64,000 nt of DNA. It comes from VRUE01 sp035556755. Lineage in GTDB: Bacteria > Actinomycetota > Thermoleophilia > Solirubrobacterales > 70-9. The translations under genes and the position numbers were made by a program. Below the pieces are notes generated by a model, which did not search any database, was not told where the DNA came from, and worked only from the letters and a program-made list of their open reading frames with translations. Positions 8,084 through 17,800 of this stretch are shown here, piece after piece (position 1 is the stretch's first letter; each line of letters begins with the position of its first letter). Location of the stretch: the NCBI GenBank assembly GCA_035556755.1, contig DATMEP010000047.1, positions 3,515 through 67,514 on the forward strand. Direction: 5' to 3'.

Positions 8084-8986
8084 TTAATCTAATTCATCTG
8101 AGTGAACTGCACCCTCGGCACATCCCGGCTCAGGGGCCGCGTAAGGCAGTTCCCCGGTGTCATGAAGCTCATGGCGCAGCGAGTTGATCACCGCTCCCGC
8201 CAGCAGCGCCAGGCTGAGCAGGTAAAACCAGAGCAGGGCGATCAGGACGAAGCCCACCGTGGAGCCAAATTGCGAGAGGCTCGAGATGTTGGAGAGGTAA
8301 AAGGGGAATGCCCAGTTCGCGATGCCCGCAGCGACCGTGACGAAAGCGGCGCCGGGCCAGACGTCCCGCCACGGCATGTGTCCTTTCGGCACCGCCCAGA
8401 AGATCACGCAGCAGATGACAAACGTGAAGAGCACCGCGGCCCCGAGCAGAAGCACGGTGTCGATCGCCTTGATGTCGGAGAGTCCGAACGGGAGCCGGTC
8501 GGTGCTGGAAACGAGGGTCGCCTCCATCGCCGGCACAAATATGGAGGCGGCGATGAAGAGCAGGACCACGATCAGCATCGTGAAGGAGAAGCGCTTCTGC
8601 TCGACCCAGCCGCGGCACTCGACGTGGTAGATCCGGCAGAAGGCGGTGTCCATCGCGCCCCAGAACGACGCCCCGATCCAGAGCGAGCCCAGGAAGGCGG
8701 CGATGCCGATCGGCGTCGAGTTGCCCTCGATCCGCGCCAGCACGTCGGTCAGCGTTCCCTCCTCGACGTTGGGGAAGAGGCGCTGGAGGTCGTCGAGCAC
8801 CCCCGTCTCCACCCCCTGGATCTTCAGCACCTGCCCGAAAACGAAGAGGACGAGCAACGCGAAGGGGAAAACCGCGAGCATCAGGTTGTAGGCGACCATC
8901 GCCGAGAGCCCGGTGACGTTTTCGCTGTATGCGCGCTGCCAGAAGGCGCGCAGCCAGGGCTTGGGATTTCCGATCGGACTGGGCAA
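8084..8986 (-). CDS. YihY/BrkB family inner-membrane protein
   Basis: About 300 residues with some six hydrophobic segments and the family landmarks: NVTGLSAMVAYNLMLAVFPF near the N-terminus, GSLWIGASFWGAMDTAFCRIYHV in the middle, and FVLIALLWFYLLSLALLAGAVINS near the end. Family members were once called ribonuclease BN but are integral membrane proteins of uncertain role. The frame stays open far upstream through the antisense of rpoD, so I place the start at TTG 8986 (AAGG a few bases upstream, protein begins M-P-S-P-I-G-N); this is a judgement. The divergent sigma factor promoter overlaps its upstream region. Confidence 0.8.
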   Translation of the reverse strand: MPSPIGNPKPWLRAFWQRAYSENVTGLSAMVAYNLMLAVFPFALLVLFVFGQVLKIQGVETGVLDDLQRLFPNVEEGTLTDVLARIEGNSTPIGIAAFLGSLWIGASFWGAMDTAFCRIYHVECRGWVEQKRFSFTMLIVVLLFIAASIFVPAMEATLVSSTDRLPFGLSDIKAIDTVLLLGAAVLFTFVICCVIFWAVPKGHMPWRDVWPGAAFVTVAAGIANWAFPFYLSNISSLSQFGSTVGFVLIALLWFYLLSLALLAGAVINSLRHELHDTGELPYAAPEPGCAEGAVHSDELD

Positions 8987-8993
8987 GGTTGCC

Positions 8994-9022
8994 TTGACTT
9001 CAGAAACTGAAGTACCTAGAAT
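8994..9022 (+). promoter_or_regulatory. Near-consensus promoter of rpoD with operator-like repeat in the spacer
   Basis: TTGACT (8994-8999), a 17-nt spacer and TAGAAT (9017-9022) form an almost ideal sigma70-type promoter, with the start point expected near 9029. The spacer holds a perfect inverted repeat, ACTTCAG-AAA-CTGAAGT (8997-9013), overlapping the last bases of the -35 box. That is the classic place for a repressor operator. A 10-base palindrome, AGAAGCTTCT, follows at 9039-9048. Confidence 0.75.
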
Positions 9023-9052
9023 GCGAACAGACGTTTGAAGAAGCTTCTCAAC

Positions 9053-9076
9053 GGACCGCGACGCCGGTCCTTTTTT
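9053..9076 (+). terminator. Intrinsic terminator inside the rpoD leader (candidate attenuator)
   Basis: GGACCG (9053-9058) pairs with CGGTCC (9065-9070) around the 6-nt loop CGACGC and is followed immediately by TTTTTT (9071-9076). It sits after the promoter at 8994 and 33 nt before the sigma factor start. Transcripts would end after about 48 nt unless read-through is allowed. No other plus-strand gene upstream could use it. Confidence 0.7.
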
Positions 9077-9109
9077 ACGCTGGAATGCAGAAAGACGGGT
9101 GCAGAATAG

Positions 9110-10216
9110 ATGCTGGTAGCTGAGCTTCAGGAGCTCGAGGAGGTCAAAGGGCTGATCCATCGCGGTCAGCAGCTCGGCGTGCTCACCTTTGGAGACATCG
9201 CCACGGCGGTCTCGGAGGTCGATCTGGACGAGTCCGACGTCGAGGATCTCTACGGGCACATCGAGAAGCAGGGGATCGAGCTGGTCGAGGACATGGACCC
9301 GGCCCAGAAAGCGGCCGCGGACGCGATGCCCGTCGACACCGGCAAAAAAGGCCGGCGCCGCTCCAAACAAGCGCTCGATCTGAAACCGGACATGACGACG
9401 GACAGCCTGCAGCTGTTCCTCAAGGACATCGGCAAAGTGCGGCTGCTGACCGCTCAGGAGGAGGTCGAACTCGCCAAACGGATCGAGCGCGGCGACCTCG
9501 ACGCGAAGCAGAAAATGGTCGAGTCCAACCTGCGCCTGGTCGTCTCGATCGCCAAGAACTACCGCAACCAGGGGCTTCCCTTCCTCGACCTGATCCAGGA
9601 GGGGACGCTGGGCCTCGTGCGCGCGGCCGAGAAGTTCGACTACCGCAAGGGGTTCAAGTTCTCGACCTACGCGACCTGGTGGATCCGCCAGGCGATCGCC
9701 CGCGCCCTGGCCGACAAGGCGCGGACGATCCGCATCCCGGTCCACGTGGTCGAGAAGCTGAACAAGATCGGCCGCGCCGAGCGCAAGCTGGTCACCGAGC
9801 TGGGCCGCGAGCCGACGCCGGAGGAGATTGCCGAGGTGACCGGGATCGACCCCGAGGAGGTCGACTCGATCAAGCGCTCTGCCCAGGCCCCGGTCTCGCT
9901 GGAGAAGCCGGTGGGTGACGAGGAGGAGTCGGAGTTCGGCCAGTTCATCGCCGACGAGAAGGCCGAGTCCCCCTTCGACCGCGCCGCGGACCTGCTCACC
10001 AAAGAGGCGCTGAAGGAGGCGCTGGAGAACCTCTCCTACCGGGAGCGGCGGGTGCTCGAACTTCGCTACGGGCTCGGCGGGGAGCATCCGCGCACCCTCG
10101 ACGAGGTCGGGCGCACCTTCAACGTCACCCGTGAGCGGATCCGGCAGATCGAGAACCAGAGCCTGAAAAAGCTCCAGCAGCTGGGCGAAGCGCAGAAACT
10201 GCGCGAAGTCACCTGA
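9110..10216 (+). CDS. rpoD: Primary RNA polymerase sigma factor RpoD/SigA
   Basis: A 368-residue sigma70 factor. Region 1.1-like start (LIHRGQQLGVLTFGDIATAV), region 1.2 (DSLQLFLKDIGKVRLLTAQEE), region 2 with NLRLVVSIAKNYRNQGLPFLDLIQEGTLGL and the recognition stretch FSTYATWWIRQAIARAL, region 3, and region 4.2 helix-turn-helix (TLDEVGRTFNVTRERIRQIE) are all present, which marks it as the housekeeping type. The linker between 1.1 and 1.2 is short and basic (GKKGRRRSKQ). The ATG has little Shine-Dalgarno character. Expression appears to be controlled by the promoter, operator and leader terminator just upstream. Confidence 0.95.
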   Translation: MLVAELQELEEVKGLIHRGQQLGVLTFGDIATAVSEVDLDESDVEDLYGHIEKQGIELVEDMDPAQKAAADAMPVDTGKKGRRRSKQALDLKPDMTTDSLQLFLKDIGKVRLLTAQEEVELAKRIERGDLDAKQKMVESNLRLVVSIAKNYRNQGLPFLDLIQEGTLGLVRAAEKFDYRKGFKFSTYATWWIRQAIARALADKARTIRIPVHVVEKLNKIGRAERKLVTELGREPTPEEIAEVTGIDPEEVDSIKRSAQAPVSLEKPVGDEEESEFGQFIADEKAESPFDRAADLLTKEALKEALENLSYRERRVLELRYGLGGEHPRTLDEVGRTFNVTRERIRQIENQSLKKLQQLGEAQKLREVT

Positions 10217-10285
10217 GGCTTAGCGGCGCGTCCCTGACGTAACGCTATTATTCCCCCGATTAGGGGAGAAGTCTTAACTAAATGC

Positions 10286-10795
10286 ATGGCGGTGCTGCTG
10301 GGGGCAATGATCGTTGCCGTACTTGTCATCGGGTGTGGCAACGACGCCGATGGCGACCCGGAACGCACCACGATGGCGAGCACCACGGTGACCACTGGAT
10401 CCCTCGCCACGGCGCAGTACCTGGCGAAAATCAATGATTACTGCCAGCGCGACTGGGCCCGGATGCTGGAGAAATTCGCGGACTACCAGGACGCGAAAGG
10501 CCCGAACGTGAGCAAAAAGAGGCTGTTCATCGGCGCAAGCTGGCGCTTTCTGCTGCCCGGGATCCAGTTCCAGTTCGACGTAATGCGGAATAGCGGGGCA
10601 CCGGAAGGCGGCGAGGTCGAGGTCGAAGAGATGATCGGCACGATGCAGCTTGCGATCGAGAGTGGACAACGGCAGCGCATTTCCTCCGCCGAGCAACTAT
10701 CGACGTTGTTTGAGGACTACAACCGGCTGGCGCAGCAGTACGGCATCGACGAGTGCGTCGTCGACGAAGCGTATTTCGACAGATTCGAGCTCTAA
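10286..10795 (+). CDS. Small lipoprotein, YGID-C family (copy 1)
   Basis: A 169-residue exported lipoprotein: hydrophobic start, lipobox VIGC, then a Thr and Ser-rich stretch and a mostly helical domain with the family signature AQYLAKINDYCQ and the ending YGIDECVVD. Two sister genes (35963-36412 and 36509-36973) have the same plan, LIGC-like box, A-x-Y-L-x-x-x-N-x-x-C and Y-G-L-D-S-C. At those loci translation starts at a TTG just after a G-rich ribosome site. Here the equivalent codon is TTA, so ATG 10286 (or the out-of-frame ATG 4 nt earlier being ignored) is used, leaving the GGGGAG site 17 nt away. Function unknown. Confidence 0.75.
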   Translation: MAVLLGAMIVAVLVIGCGNDADGDPERTTMASTTVTTGSLATAQYLAKINDYCQRDWARMLEKFADYQDAKGPNVSKKRLFIGASWRFLLPGIQFQFDVMRNSGAPEGGEVEVEEMIGTMQLAIESGQRQRISSAEQLSTLFEDYNRLAQQYGIDECVVDEAYFDRFEL

Positions 10796-10828
10796 GGATT
10801 TGGGCTTCCCGCGCCGATACAGGCCGGG

Positions 10829-11929
10829 ATGTTCGAGATCGACTCAGCGCTGCGCACGCTCATCGAGCGCGAGGGCTCCGACCTGCACATCAAGGTCAAC
10901 GCACCGCCGATCGTGCGTTTGCACGGCGAACTGGCGCACCTCGAGGGCCACGGCACACTGAGCGCCGAAGACACCGAGAAGGCGTTCCACGACATCGCCG
11001 AGGTGCGCTCACAGACTGAATTCGAGGCAGAGGGCGAGGCCGACTTCTCCTACTCGATCTCCGGCCTGGCCCGCTTTCGCGTCAACGCCTTCAAACAGCG
11101 CGGCACGATCTCGATCGTCTGCCGCGCGATTCCCTTCGGGATCCGCTCGGTCGAGGAGCTGGGCCTGCCGCCGGTCGTCACCAACCTAGCCGAGGAGCAG
11201 CGGGGGATCGTCCTGGTCACCGGCACGACCGGTTCGGGCAAGTCGACGACCCTTGCGGCGATGATCGACCACATCAACAGAACTCGGCCGCGTCACATCG
11301 TCACCCTCGAGGACCCGATCGAGTTTCTGCACGAGGACAAACAGGCGATCGTCAACCAGCGCGAAGTCGGCTCCGACACGGTCAGCTTCGCCCGGGCCAT
11401 GCGGCGTGTCCTGCGTCAGGACCCGGACGTGATCCTGATCGGCGAGATGCGCGACGAGGAGACCGTCCGGACCGCCCTCTCAGCGGCCGAGACCGGCCAC
11501 CTCGTCCTCTCCACCGTCCACACCCTGGACGCCACGGAGACGATCAACCGGCTGGTCGACTTCTTTCCCCCCCACCTCCAACACCAGGCCCGGGTAATGC
11601 TCGCCGCGACCCTGAGAGGGGCGATCGCCCAGCGCCTCGTCCCCGACGTGACCGGAGATGGCCGCGTCCCCGCGTCCGAGGTTCTCGTCGTCACCGGTCG
11701 CGTCCAGGACCTGATCCTCAACCCCGACGAAACCGGCAAGATCACCGAAGTGATCGCCGAGGGCGAGTACTACGGCATGCGCACCTTCGACCAGTCCCTG
11801 CTCGGCTATGTGATGGAAGGCAAGGTGACCGAGGAGGTCGCGCTCGACTACGCCTCCAGCCCGCACGACTTCAAGCTGATGCTGGCCGCCGGCGGCCAGC
11901 GTGCCAGCGGCATCGAGCAGCTGGCCTAG
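10829..11929 (+). CDS. pilT: Second PilT-like retraction ATPase
   Basis: A 366-residue paralogue of the operon PilT. It has SDLHIKV (about 17-23), Walker A GTTGSGKST (132-140), TLEDPIEFLHEDKQAIVNQREVGSD, Walker B DVILIGEMRD, the His box LVLSTVHT, and the C-terminal AIAQRLVPD motif of PilT. There is no tetracysteine, so it is not PilB. It begins 33 nt after the lipoprotein gene and is separated from the main pil operon by about 6 kb. In other bacteria extra PilT copies (PilU-like) assist or tune retraction; that role is inferred here. Its 3' end overlaps the convergent giant secreted gene by 4 nt. Confidence 0.9.
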   Translation: MFEIDSALRTLIEREGSDLHIKVNAPPIVRLHGELAHLEGHGTLSAEDTEKAFHDIAEVRSQTEFEAEGEADFSYSISGLARFRVNAFKQRGTISIVCRAIPFGIRSVEELGLPPVVTNLAEEQRGIVLVTGTTGSGKSTTLAAMIDHINRTRPRHIVTLEDPIEFLHEDKQAIVNQREVGSDTVSFARAMRRVLRQDPDVILIGEMRDEETVRTALSAAETGHLVLSTVHTLDATETINRLVDFFPPHLQHQARVMLAATLRGAIAQRLVPDVTGDGRVPASEVLVVTGRVQDLILNPDETGKITEVIAEGEYYGMRTFDQSLLGYVMEGKVTEEVALDYASSPHDFKLMLAAGGQRASGIEQLA

Positions 11930-14805
11930 CCTTTGCCGCCCTTTTGACGGCGCGACTGTTTGCCGCAATTGCTCGGTCGCACCAGTGAGAGGAATTTGCG
12001 TCGCAGGCCGTTCTGAGCGCTGAAGTCGAGGTTCGCCCGTGAGGGCCCAGCGCAGAGATCGCGGCTGTTGACGATCAGTCCCTTTTTGCCGCCCTGCATG
12101 TTCACAACGACTTTTGAGATCGGCGCGTCGGGGACGCTGGGGAAGGTGGCGCGAATCCCGCCTTTGATCGAATCGATGCGTGCCGCCTGCTCGATCTCCA
12201 CTATCCCTCTGAGCGCGAAGACCAAGTCGGGCAGCAGGTTGTCGGAGGAGCGCAGGTAGGCAGGGCCTTCCAGGGGCTCGTCCAACAACGGAGAGAAGGC
12301 TCTGACGTGGCCGTAGATGGATCCTGGGGGACAGTTGTCCGCCGCAAACTGGACGCGCGTGCAGACGGTTCTGATGTGAGCCTGGTCGAGGAACGCGGAC
12401 CTCGGCAGGCGGACGACCGCCTTGGAGAGGTTGGCGTCGCCGGGTCGAGGCCTGAGCACGGCCCGCAGGGCGGGATGGCCGCCACGTTTCGTCCCGCCTT
12501 TCAGGTGGAACGAGAGGCTCGGTTTAAAGGGAAGCCGGGCGCAATTCGCCGCCTGGAAGCGGGCTGCGAGTCCGACGGGCACATCATCGGCGGGATTGAA
12601 GACGTCGAGGAAACTGCCCCACAGCGTCGCTTTGACCTGTGAGGGATCGCAGCTGGTCGGGTTGATGATGAAGTCCGGGCGGTCGGCGTAGACACGAAGG
12701 TCCCTCACCTTGAGCACGATCCCCTTGAGGATGTGGGGAATCGGATCCGAGTTCGCACCGTTGACTTCGGCCTGGGCCGTACGTGGGTTGAGGTCGAGCG
12801 CCACCCTGACCATGACCGTCCCCGCGTCGAAGGGCCCTGCGACCGCGGGGGTGATCACGGCGACGCTCAGCGGGCTGCCGTTGTAGGGGCCCGCTAGGTA
12901 GATCTTTCCTCCCACGTAGGTGAGCTGGGATCCAACTCCGGCCCCAGCAAGGACACGACCAAGCTGGGAGCTGGCAGGGCAGCTCGGATCGGCCAGCTCC
13001 TGGCGGCCCGTCTTGCTCCTAGCGGCGGCGATCGCCGCGTCGGAGCATTTGCCAATCCCAGCTAATTTGCCGAGCAGTCCAGGCGGCAACACCGAGGAGA
13101 ATTTCGTCATGTCCTGCTCCCCGTCGGCCCGCGTTATGCGCATGTGGACGGGCGAGTAGGAGCCGGCGTTGTTGTTGAGCGTGCCGGCCTCGAAGCCCGG
13201 GTCGAACGGCGGCGCCCCGGCGGGGGGACAGGGACCGCCGCCGACGCCCCGGGTGACCCGGAAGCTCGAGCTGGGGGTGACCGGTTTTCCGGGGTTCGCC
13301 CACGGCGTGAGCTCCGCAACCGTGGTGTAGGTACCGCACCCGGCGGGGGTGATCAGCGGCGAGCGGCCGCCCTCGCGAAGTTTCAGCGTGAAGTGGCTCA
13401 CCGGAAGCTGCGGGACGTCGTCGAAAGTGGTGACGAGCCGGCCGGCGTTTGGGCCGTTCTCTTCGTTCGGCTCCACCTTGCCCGCCAGCTTGACGAGAAC
13501 CCCCAGCTCCGGGTCCTTGATCACGAGATAGATCGCGATCAGCGAGTCGAACGGGTTCTCTTTTCCGGGCTCGGTGGTCCCCGGATCATCCTGCTGGGCG
13601 ACGTAGACGGAGCCGTCGAACGGATGCTCTCCGTCGAGCAGGGGCGTCTCTGCCCGCACCGAACCGATTTTGGAAGCGTTAGGGCAGCCCTCGCCGGGCG
13701 CGGAGAAGGCCGTCTCGCGGTTGAAATCGTCCCGCGTGCAGGTGGCAAGGCCTTCGGCGATGGAGGGGTTGACCGTCACCCCCGCGGGCAGCGTGACGAC
13801 CGCTCGCTTGATCTCCGAGTCCGCGAGACCGTCAACGGCGGTGATCCCCTGATCCTCGATATCGAGGTTGAAGTTGAGACCGCTCGGGCTCTCGGCGCGT
13901 TCGGTGGTCGCCTGGGCGGCGATAGACGGCGCGAAATCGAGTTTCGAGCATCCGTTGATGCCAAAAGTCTCTGCTTCACCTCCGACCTCAATCGCCGGGT
14001 TCTGCCACGAATTGGCTTTGAAAACGGTGACCAGCGGATCAGCGCAACTGCGTGGCAGGGTGAGGAAGGGCTTGCGAGACATGCTCGCTTTGCAAATTCC
14101 TCGCGACTCGATGTTGTGGGCCCCATCGACGGGGAAGTCTCCGTCGTTTTCGCCGACGGAGACACAGGAGCCTCGATAAGGATCGTGTCGTTCATCGGAC
14201 GGGTTTCCCCAGAGCACGAGCTCTGAAGCGAGGAATTGCCTGGCCTGGGAGATGCCGGTGATCGTGGCAAGAAGGTTGTTGGGGAACTCAGGGCTTACTC
14301 CACCTTCGATCGTGACCGGCACCAAACCAACCACGAAGCCCAGTTTCGCCGCCACCCCGGGAGGTGGTTGAAGGTTGAACACCGGGGCATAGAAGGTCAC
14401 CCCGTCGTTGTCGATTAGGCGAACCCTGATGGCTCCAACTGCCGTTCCGTCCGGACAATTGGCGGTGATTTCTTTGGCCGCGGGGATTTTGGTCAGGAAA
14501 TCAGCGGTGCTGCAAACCTGGGTGGCAGCCGGGTCCCCGATGAATCCAGCGGGCAGTTCGACTTTCAGGTCCTTTACTTCCCCGTCGGGCATCTCTCCGA
14601 GCTCGGGGTCGACGGAACTGTTCACTTCCAGGATCGTCGTCATCGCAAACGGATGAGAGCCGGCCTGGAGATTTACGGGGGACCCATCGGGACCCGTAAA
14701 GGAGACGTCCAGCGTTTTGAACCCGAAGTCGGCGCTTGCCGAAGCCGGTGCGGTCGCCAACACGGCCAGTGCGGCCACCAAGGAGGTCAAGATGGCCCTC
14801 TTCAT
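11926..14805 (-). CDS. Giant secreted repeat protein, partner B (copy 1)
   Basis: A 959-residue protein with a Sec signal peptide (cleavage near ASA, about residue 24). It contains four divergent copies of a beta-rich module. Each begins with L-P-x-G or a variant (LPAGFIGDP, LPAGVTVNP, LPPGLLGKL, LPRSAFLDQ), then a Cys, then 10-30 residues later C-P-x-x-S/T-x-x-G, and often a P-L-L-D and Y-L/V motif. The end is conserved (QGGKKGLIVNSRDLC, SAQNGL) with a short basic tail. Paralogue: 45408-49400. The ATG overlaps the stop of the upstream gene by 4 nt (ATGA), so the two are translationally coupled. No enzyme motif is seen; a cell-surface structural or adhesive role is inferred. Confidence 0.8.
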   Translation of the reverse strand: MKRAILTSLVAALAVLATAPASASADFGFKTLDVSFTGPDGSPVNLQAGSHPFAMTTILEVNSSVDPELGEMPDGEVKDLKVELPAGFIGDPAATQVCSTADFLTKIPAAKEITANCPDGTAVGAIRVRLIDNDGVTFYAPVFNLQPPPGVAAKLGFVVGLVPVTIEGGVSPEFPNNLLATITGISQARQFLASELVLWGNPSDERHDPYRGSCVSVGENDGDFPVDGAHNIESRGICKASMSRKPFLTLPRSCADPLVTVFKANSWQNPAIEVGGEAETFGINGCSKLDFAPSIAAQATTERAESPSGLNFNLDIEDQGITAVDGLADSEIKRAVVTLPAGVTVNPSIAEGLATCTRDDFNRETAFSAPGEGCPNASKIGSVRAETPLLDGEHPFDGSVYVAQQDDPGTTEPGKENPFDSLIAIYLVIKDPELGVLVKLAGKVEPNEENGPNAGRLVTTFDDVPQLPVSHFTLKLREGGRSPLITPAGCGTYTTVAELTPWANPGKPVTPSSSFRVTRGVGGGPCPPAGAPPFDPGFEAGTLNNNAGSYSPVHMRITRADGEQDMTKFSSVLPPGLLGKLAGIGKCSDAAIAAARSKTGRQELADPSCPASSQLGRVLAGAGVGSQLTYVGGKIYLAGPYNGSPLSVAVITPAVAGPFDAGTVMVRVALDLNPRTAQAEVNGANSDPIPHILKGIVLKVRDLRVYADRPDFIINPTSCDPSQVKATLWGSFLDVFNPADDVPVGLAARFQAANCARLPFKPSLSFHLKGGTKRGGHPALRAVLRPRPGDANLSKAVVRLPRSAFLDQAHIRTVCTRVQFAADNCPPGSIYGHVRAFSPLLDEPLEGPAYLRSSDNLLPDLVFALRGIVEIEQAARIDSIKGGIRATFPSVPDAPISKVVVNMQGGKKGLIVNSRDLCAGPSRANLDFSAQNGLRRKFLSLVRPSNCGKQSRRQKGGKG

Positions 14806-17800
14806 CGTGCTGCCCTCCTGGTTCCGCGCTTTGCCTGTTTGGTGGGTTTCTTAACACAGCGTGCTTTTCCGCCTCGATTGACACGCCGTTTGCCCTTTCC
14901 GCAGCGTTTCGCTCTGGGTTTGCTCTTGGCGTTGCCGGGACCGACGAACGCCGAGCTGGCTGGGGTCGCGTCGTCGGGCGGTGCCGGCGGACTCTGGCAG
15001 GCCTCCCCGGCGCAATCCGGGGGCGGTGGCGGCGGTGGCGGGAATCCGCCGCCAACCCGTGCGTCATAGGCATCGATCAGCCCGGTGTCCTGTGGGGTCA
15101 GGCTGCTCAGCGTGGCGATGAAGACGTCGTCGCCGGTGGGGCTTGCCTCGAGGAATTCCGAGTCCGCCGGGCTCTCACCCGTCGAGATCAGGCTGAGACA
15201 GCCTCCAGAGTCCGCCACGAAGACGTCTGCCCCGATGGCATCGCATTCCGCCCCGCTCCCCGCTTTGGCCCATTCGTAGACGTCCTGCTTTTCATTCGTG
15301 TCGCGCAGAACCAAAGAGTCGAAGCTGTCGAAGAAGAGTCGGCTGCCGTCGTCGGAGAGCGGCTGGGTCGCATGCAACTGGTTCGCCCAGCCGCGGATCT
15401 TGGCAGCTGCCCAGATATCGCCGAAGCCCGAAGCCACTCCGAGTTCGCGCCCGTTTGGTCTCCTTCCGCTCGGATTGCAGGAGACGCAGACGAGGGCGTC
15501 GGCCCCGGCGTTGTAGAGGAAGACCTCGGCATCCGGCTCGCCGCTCGCCTGGTCGGTGTTGTCGTAGCCGGTCAGGCTCGCGTGTGACATGAAAACGACG
15601 TGGTCTCCGTCCGGGGTCACCCGAGCGGAGCGCTTCATCGGTTCGTCGTCGATCGGATTGTCGGCTGCTTGTGGAAAATTCTTCGCCACCACGTCTGCGC
15701 TCGCGAGCGTGGCGATGAAGTTCGCGACGCCACCCTCGTGGAGATAGAGGTTCGGCTGACCTGCGACGGCATCTCCATCGAGAGCTGCCGTGGAGGCGAA
15801 GTAGACACGTTTGCCGCTATCGCTTGCTCCGATCACTCCTTGCACCCCTGCTGCGATCTGTTCCTCTTTTTCAGCCTCGACGTCATATTCGAAGAGTTCC
15901 GTACCACGCCTGTAGATCACTATCGATCCATCGACCGCGGCGGTTCTGAACTCGGTTGGTCCGGCGGAGATCAAGACCGTGCATGCTTTCGTCGGCTCGG
16001 TGCATTCGTCATCGACGTCTTGGTCTCCGTTGATGCGCATATAGAGCGGTCCGAGCCCCACGCCATTGCCCGTGGCGGTCCAGAAGACCCGTGAACCGTC
16101 CTCAGAGATGGCATGCTCGAGGCTGTTTCTGCGCCCCCGTGGATCCTGAATCGTCTCATTGGCGGTACCAAGCGAGCAATCTTCCACGTTTGCCGTTCCA
16201 TCGGGCAGGACGCTGAGCAGGTGCAGCTCCCCGTCGTGATGCAGATAGCACTGGGTGGTGTTGTCGTCGGGGTCAACTGCAGACGGGTGTGCGTTTAACG
16301 TCAATGCGTCTCGCACGCGGAAGGCGGCATAGCTGCCGTCAGGCGTGAAGCCCTGCAGTTCGGGCCTGAAAGCGACCGACCCGATGCTCGGATCCGTACA
16401 TATCATCGACTCGAAGCTGCCGGACCCGTTGTCGCGCCGGTAGAGGCCGATGAAACCCAGCGGTGCGCAGGGGTCGAGGCGAGGTTCCGTATCCTGCAGG
16501 ATCGCAGCGATGCCCAAGTCTTCGGAAAACGCTTTGAACGGGGACTCGAACGATTTTTCTTCCTGGTAGAAGCTGGGACCATCGCGCGGTGGCGCAAGGG
16601 ATTCACTCGTCCAACCGGTGGCTGGATCTCGACGGGCGAGATACTGAGAGGTCCATGGGGAACCCAAGGCATCGTCTCCGAACGCCTGGTAAGACGAGTA
16701 GGTCAGCGAGTTGCCGTTGGGGGCGCTCTGGCTGAAAACGGTCAGTTCGCCGGACAAGTTGGGAAACGCCAGAACGTCACCATTCGCCTTGTCGACCGGC
16801 GAGACCATCTCGTAGGCTCGACAGGCCGGCAGCTCGGCGGATGGACCGGTGCGGAACTCGTCATTGCCTGGACAAGCAGAGGGTGGCACGGGCAGTGGAA
16901 AGGTCGTAAAGGTGCCACCGGTGCCGTCCGCCAGCTCCGTTCCCCCGACCCCGCGAACCGGCCCGCCGCCGCCGCTCTCGGCGACGAAGCGGTAATGGTA
17001 GGTGATCCCTGGCGTCAAACCGCCCAGGAAAACCGGGGCGGTGGAGACGTCGGCACGGACAACTCCGGCGCCCAACTCGATGTCACCCGTAATCGGCGCC
17101 CGGCCTTCGCAGGTGCTCATCGCGCAGTCTTCGGTTCCGTATTCGACGAAATAGGCGGTGTCAGCCCAGAATTCGGGGTTGATTTTTGCCTGCACCAGGG
17201 CTCCGTCCGTGTGGACGGAGAGAATCGTCTGGTCTTTGATCTGGGGGGCGACCTCGGGAGGATCTCCGCATACCGCAGGGTCTGGGGGCTGAACGCCATA
17301 GGCACGCAGCGGCAGGGTGGCAACGGAGTTGGACACATAGATGTGGGTTTCGTGACCAGCGCCGCAACGGTTGACAGCCAGACCAGTGGACCCCACCGCA
17401 AGGTCTCCGGCAAAGTCATCGCTGGCTTCAAACCCCGGAATCGGCTGCCCGGCGCTGTTGAATCCGAGCACAGCGGTGTTCGATTTATCGAACGTATACA
17501 GATTGCCATCGGGGTCGAGAGCAATAGACCGAGGGTTTCCGACGAGGAAGGTGGGCGTGAGAAGATTGCCCCCCTGGCTGAGCTTGTAGATGTTCGGTTT
17601 GGAGTCGCTACCCGCTAGCAGGAAGGCGACGTAGAGGCTCCCGGCAGAATCGGAAGCGATCGCGCTCACGGTCTGGGTTCCGATGACGGCTTCCGGATCC
17701 GGGAGAGTTTCCTGATATATGCCATTGGTGTCGAAGCGCTGGATGCGTTTCTCGTCACCAACGTAGACTTTGTCGTCAGGCGTGACGGTAATGTAATTAC

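Noticed and set aside
9021..9123. Short leader peptide frames before rpoD (MRTDV from 9021; 12 codons from 9085 overlapping the rpoD start)
   Set aside because: The first ATG overlaps the -10 hexamer and would not be transcribed. The second has no ribosome site and no rare-codon or regulatory pattern.
8987..10087. Long minus-strand N-terminal extension of the YihY/BrkB frame
   Set aside because: It is fully antisense to rpoD, has no family similarity and reads as high-GC open frame only. The membrane protein begins near 8986.
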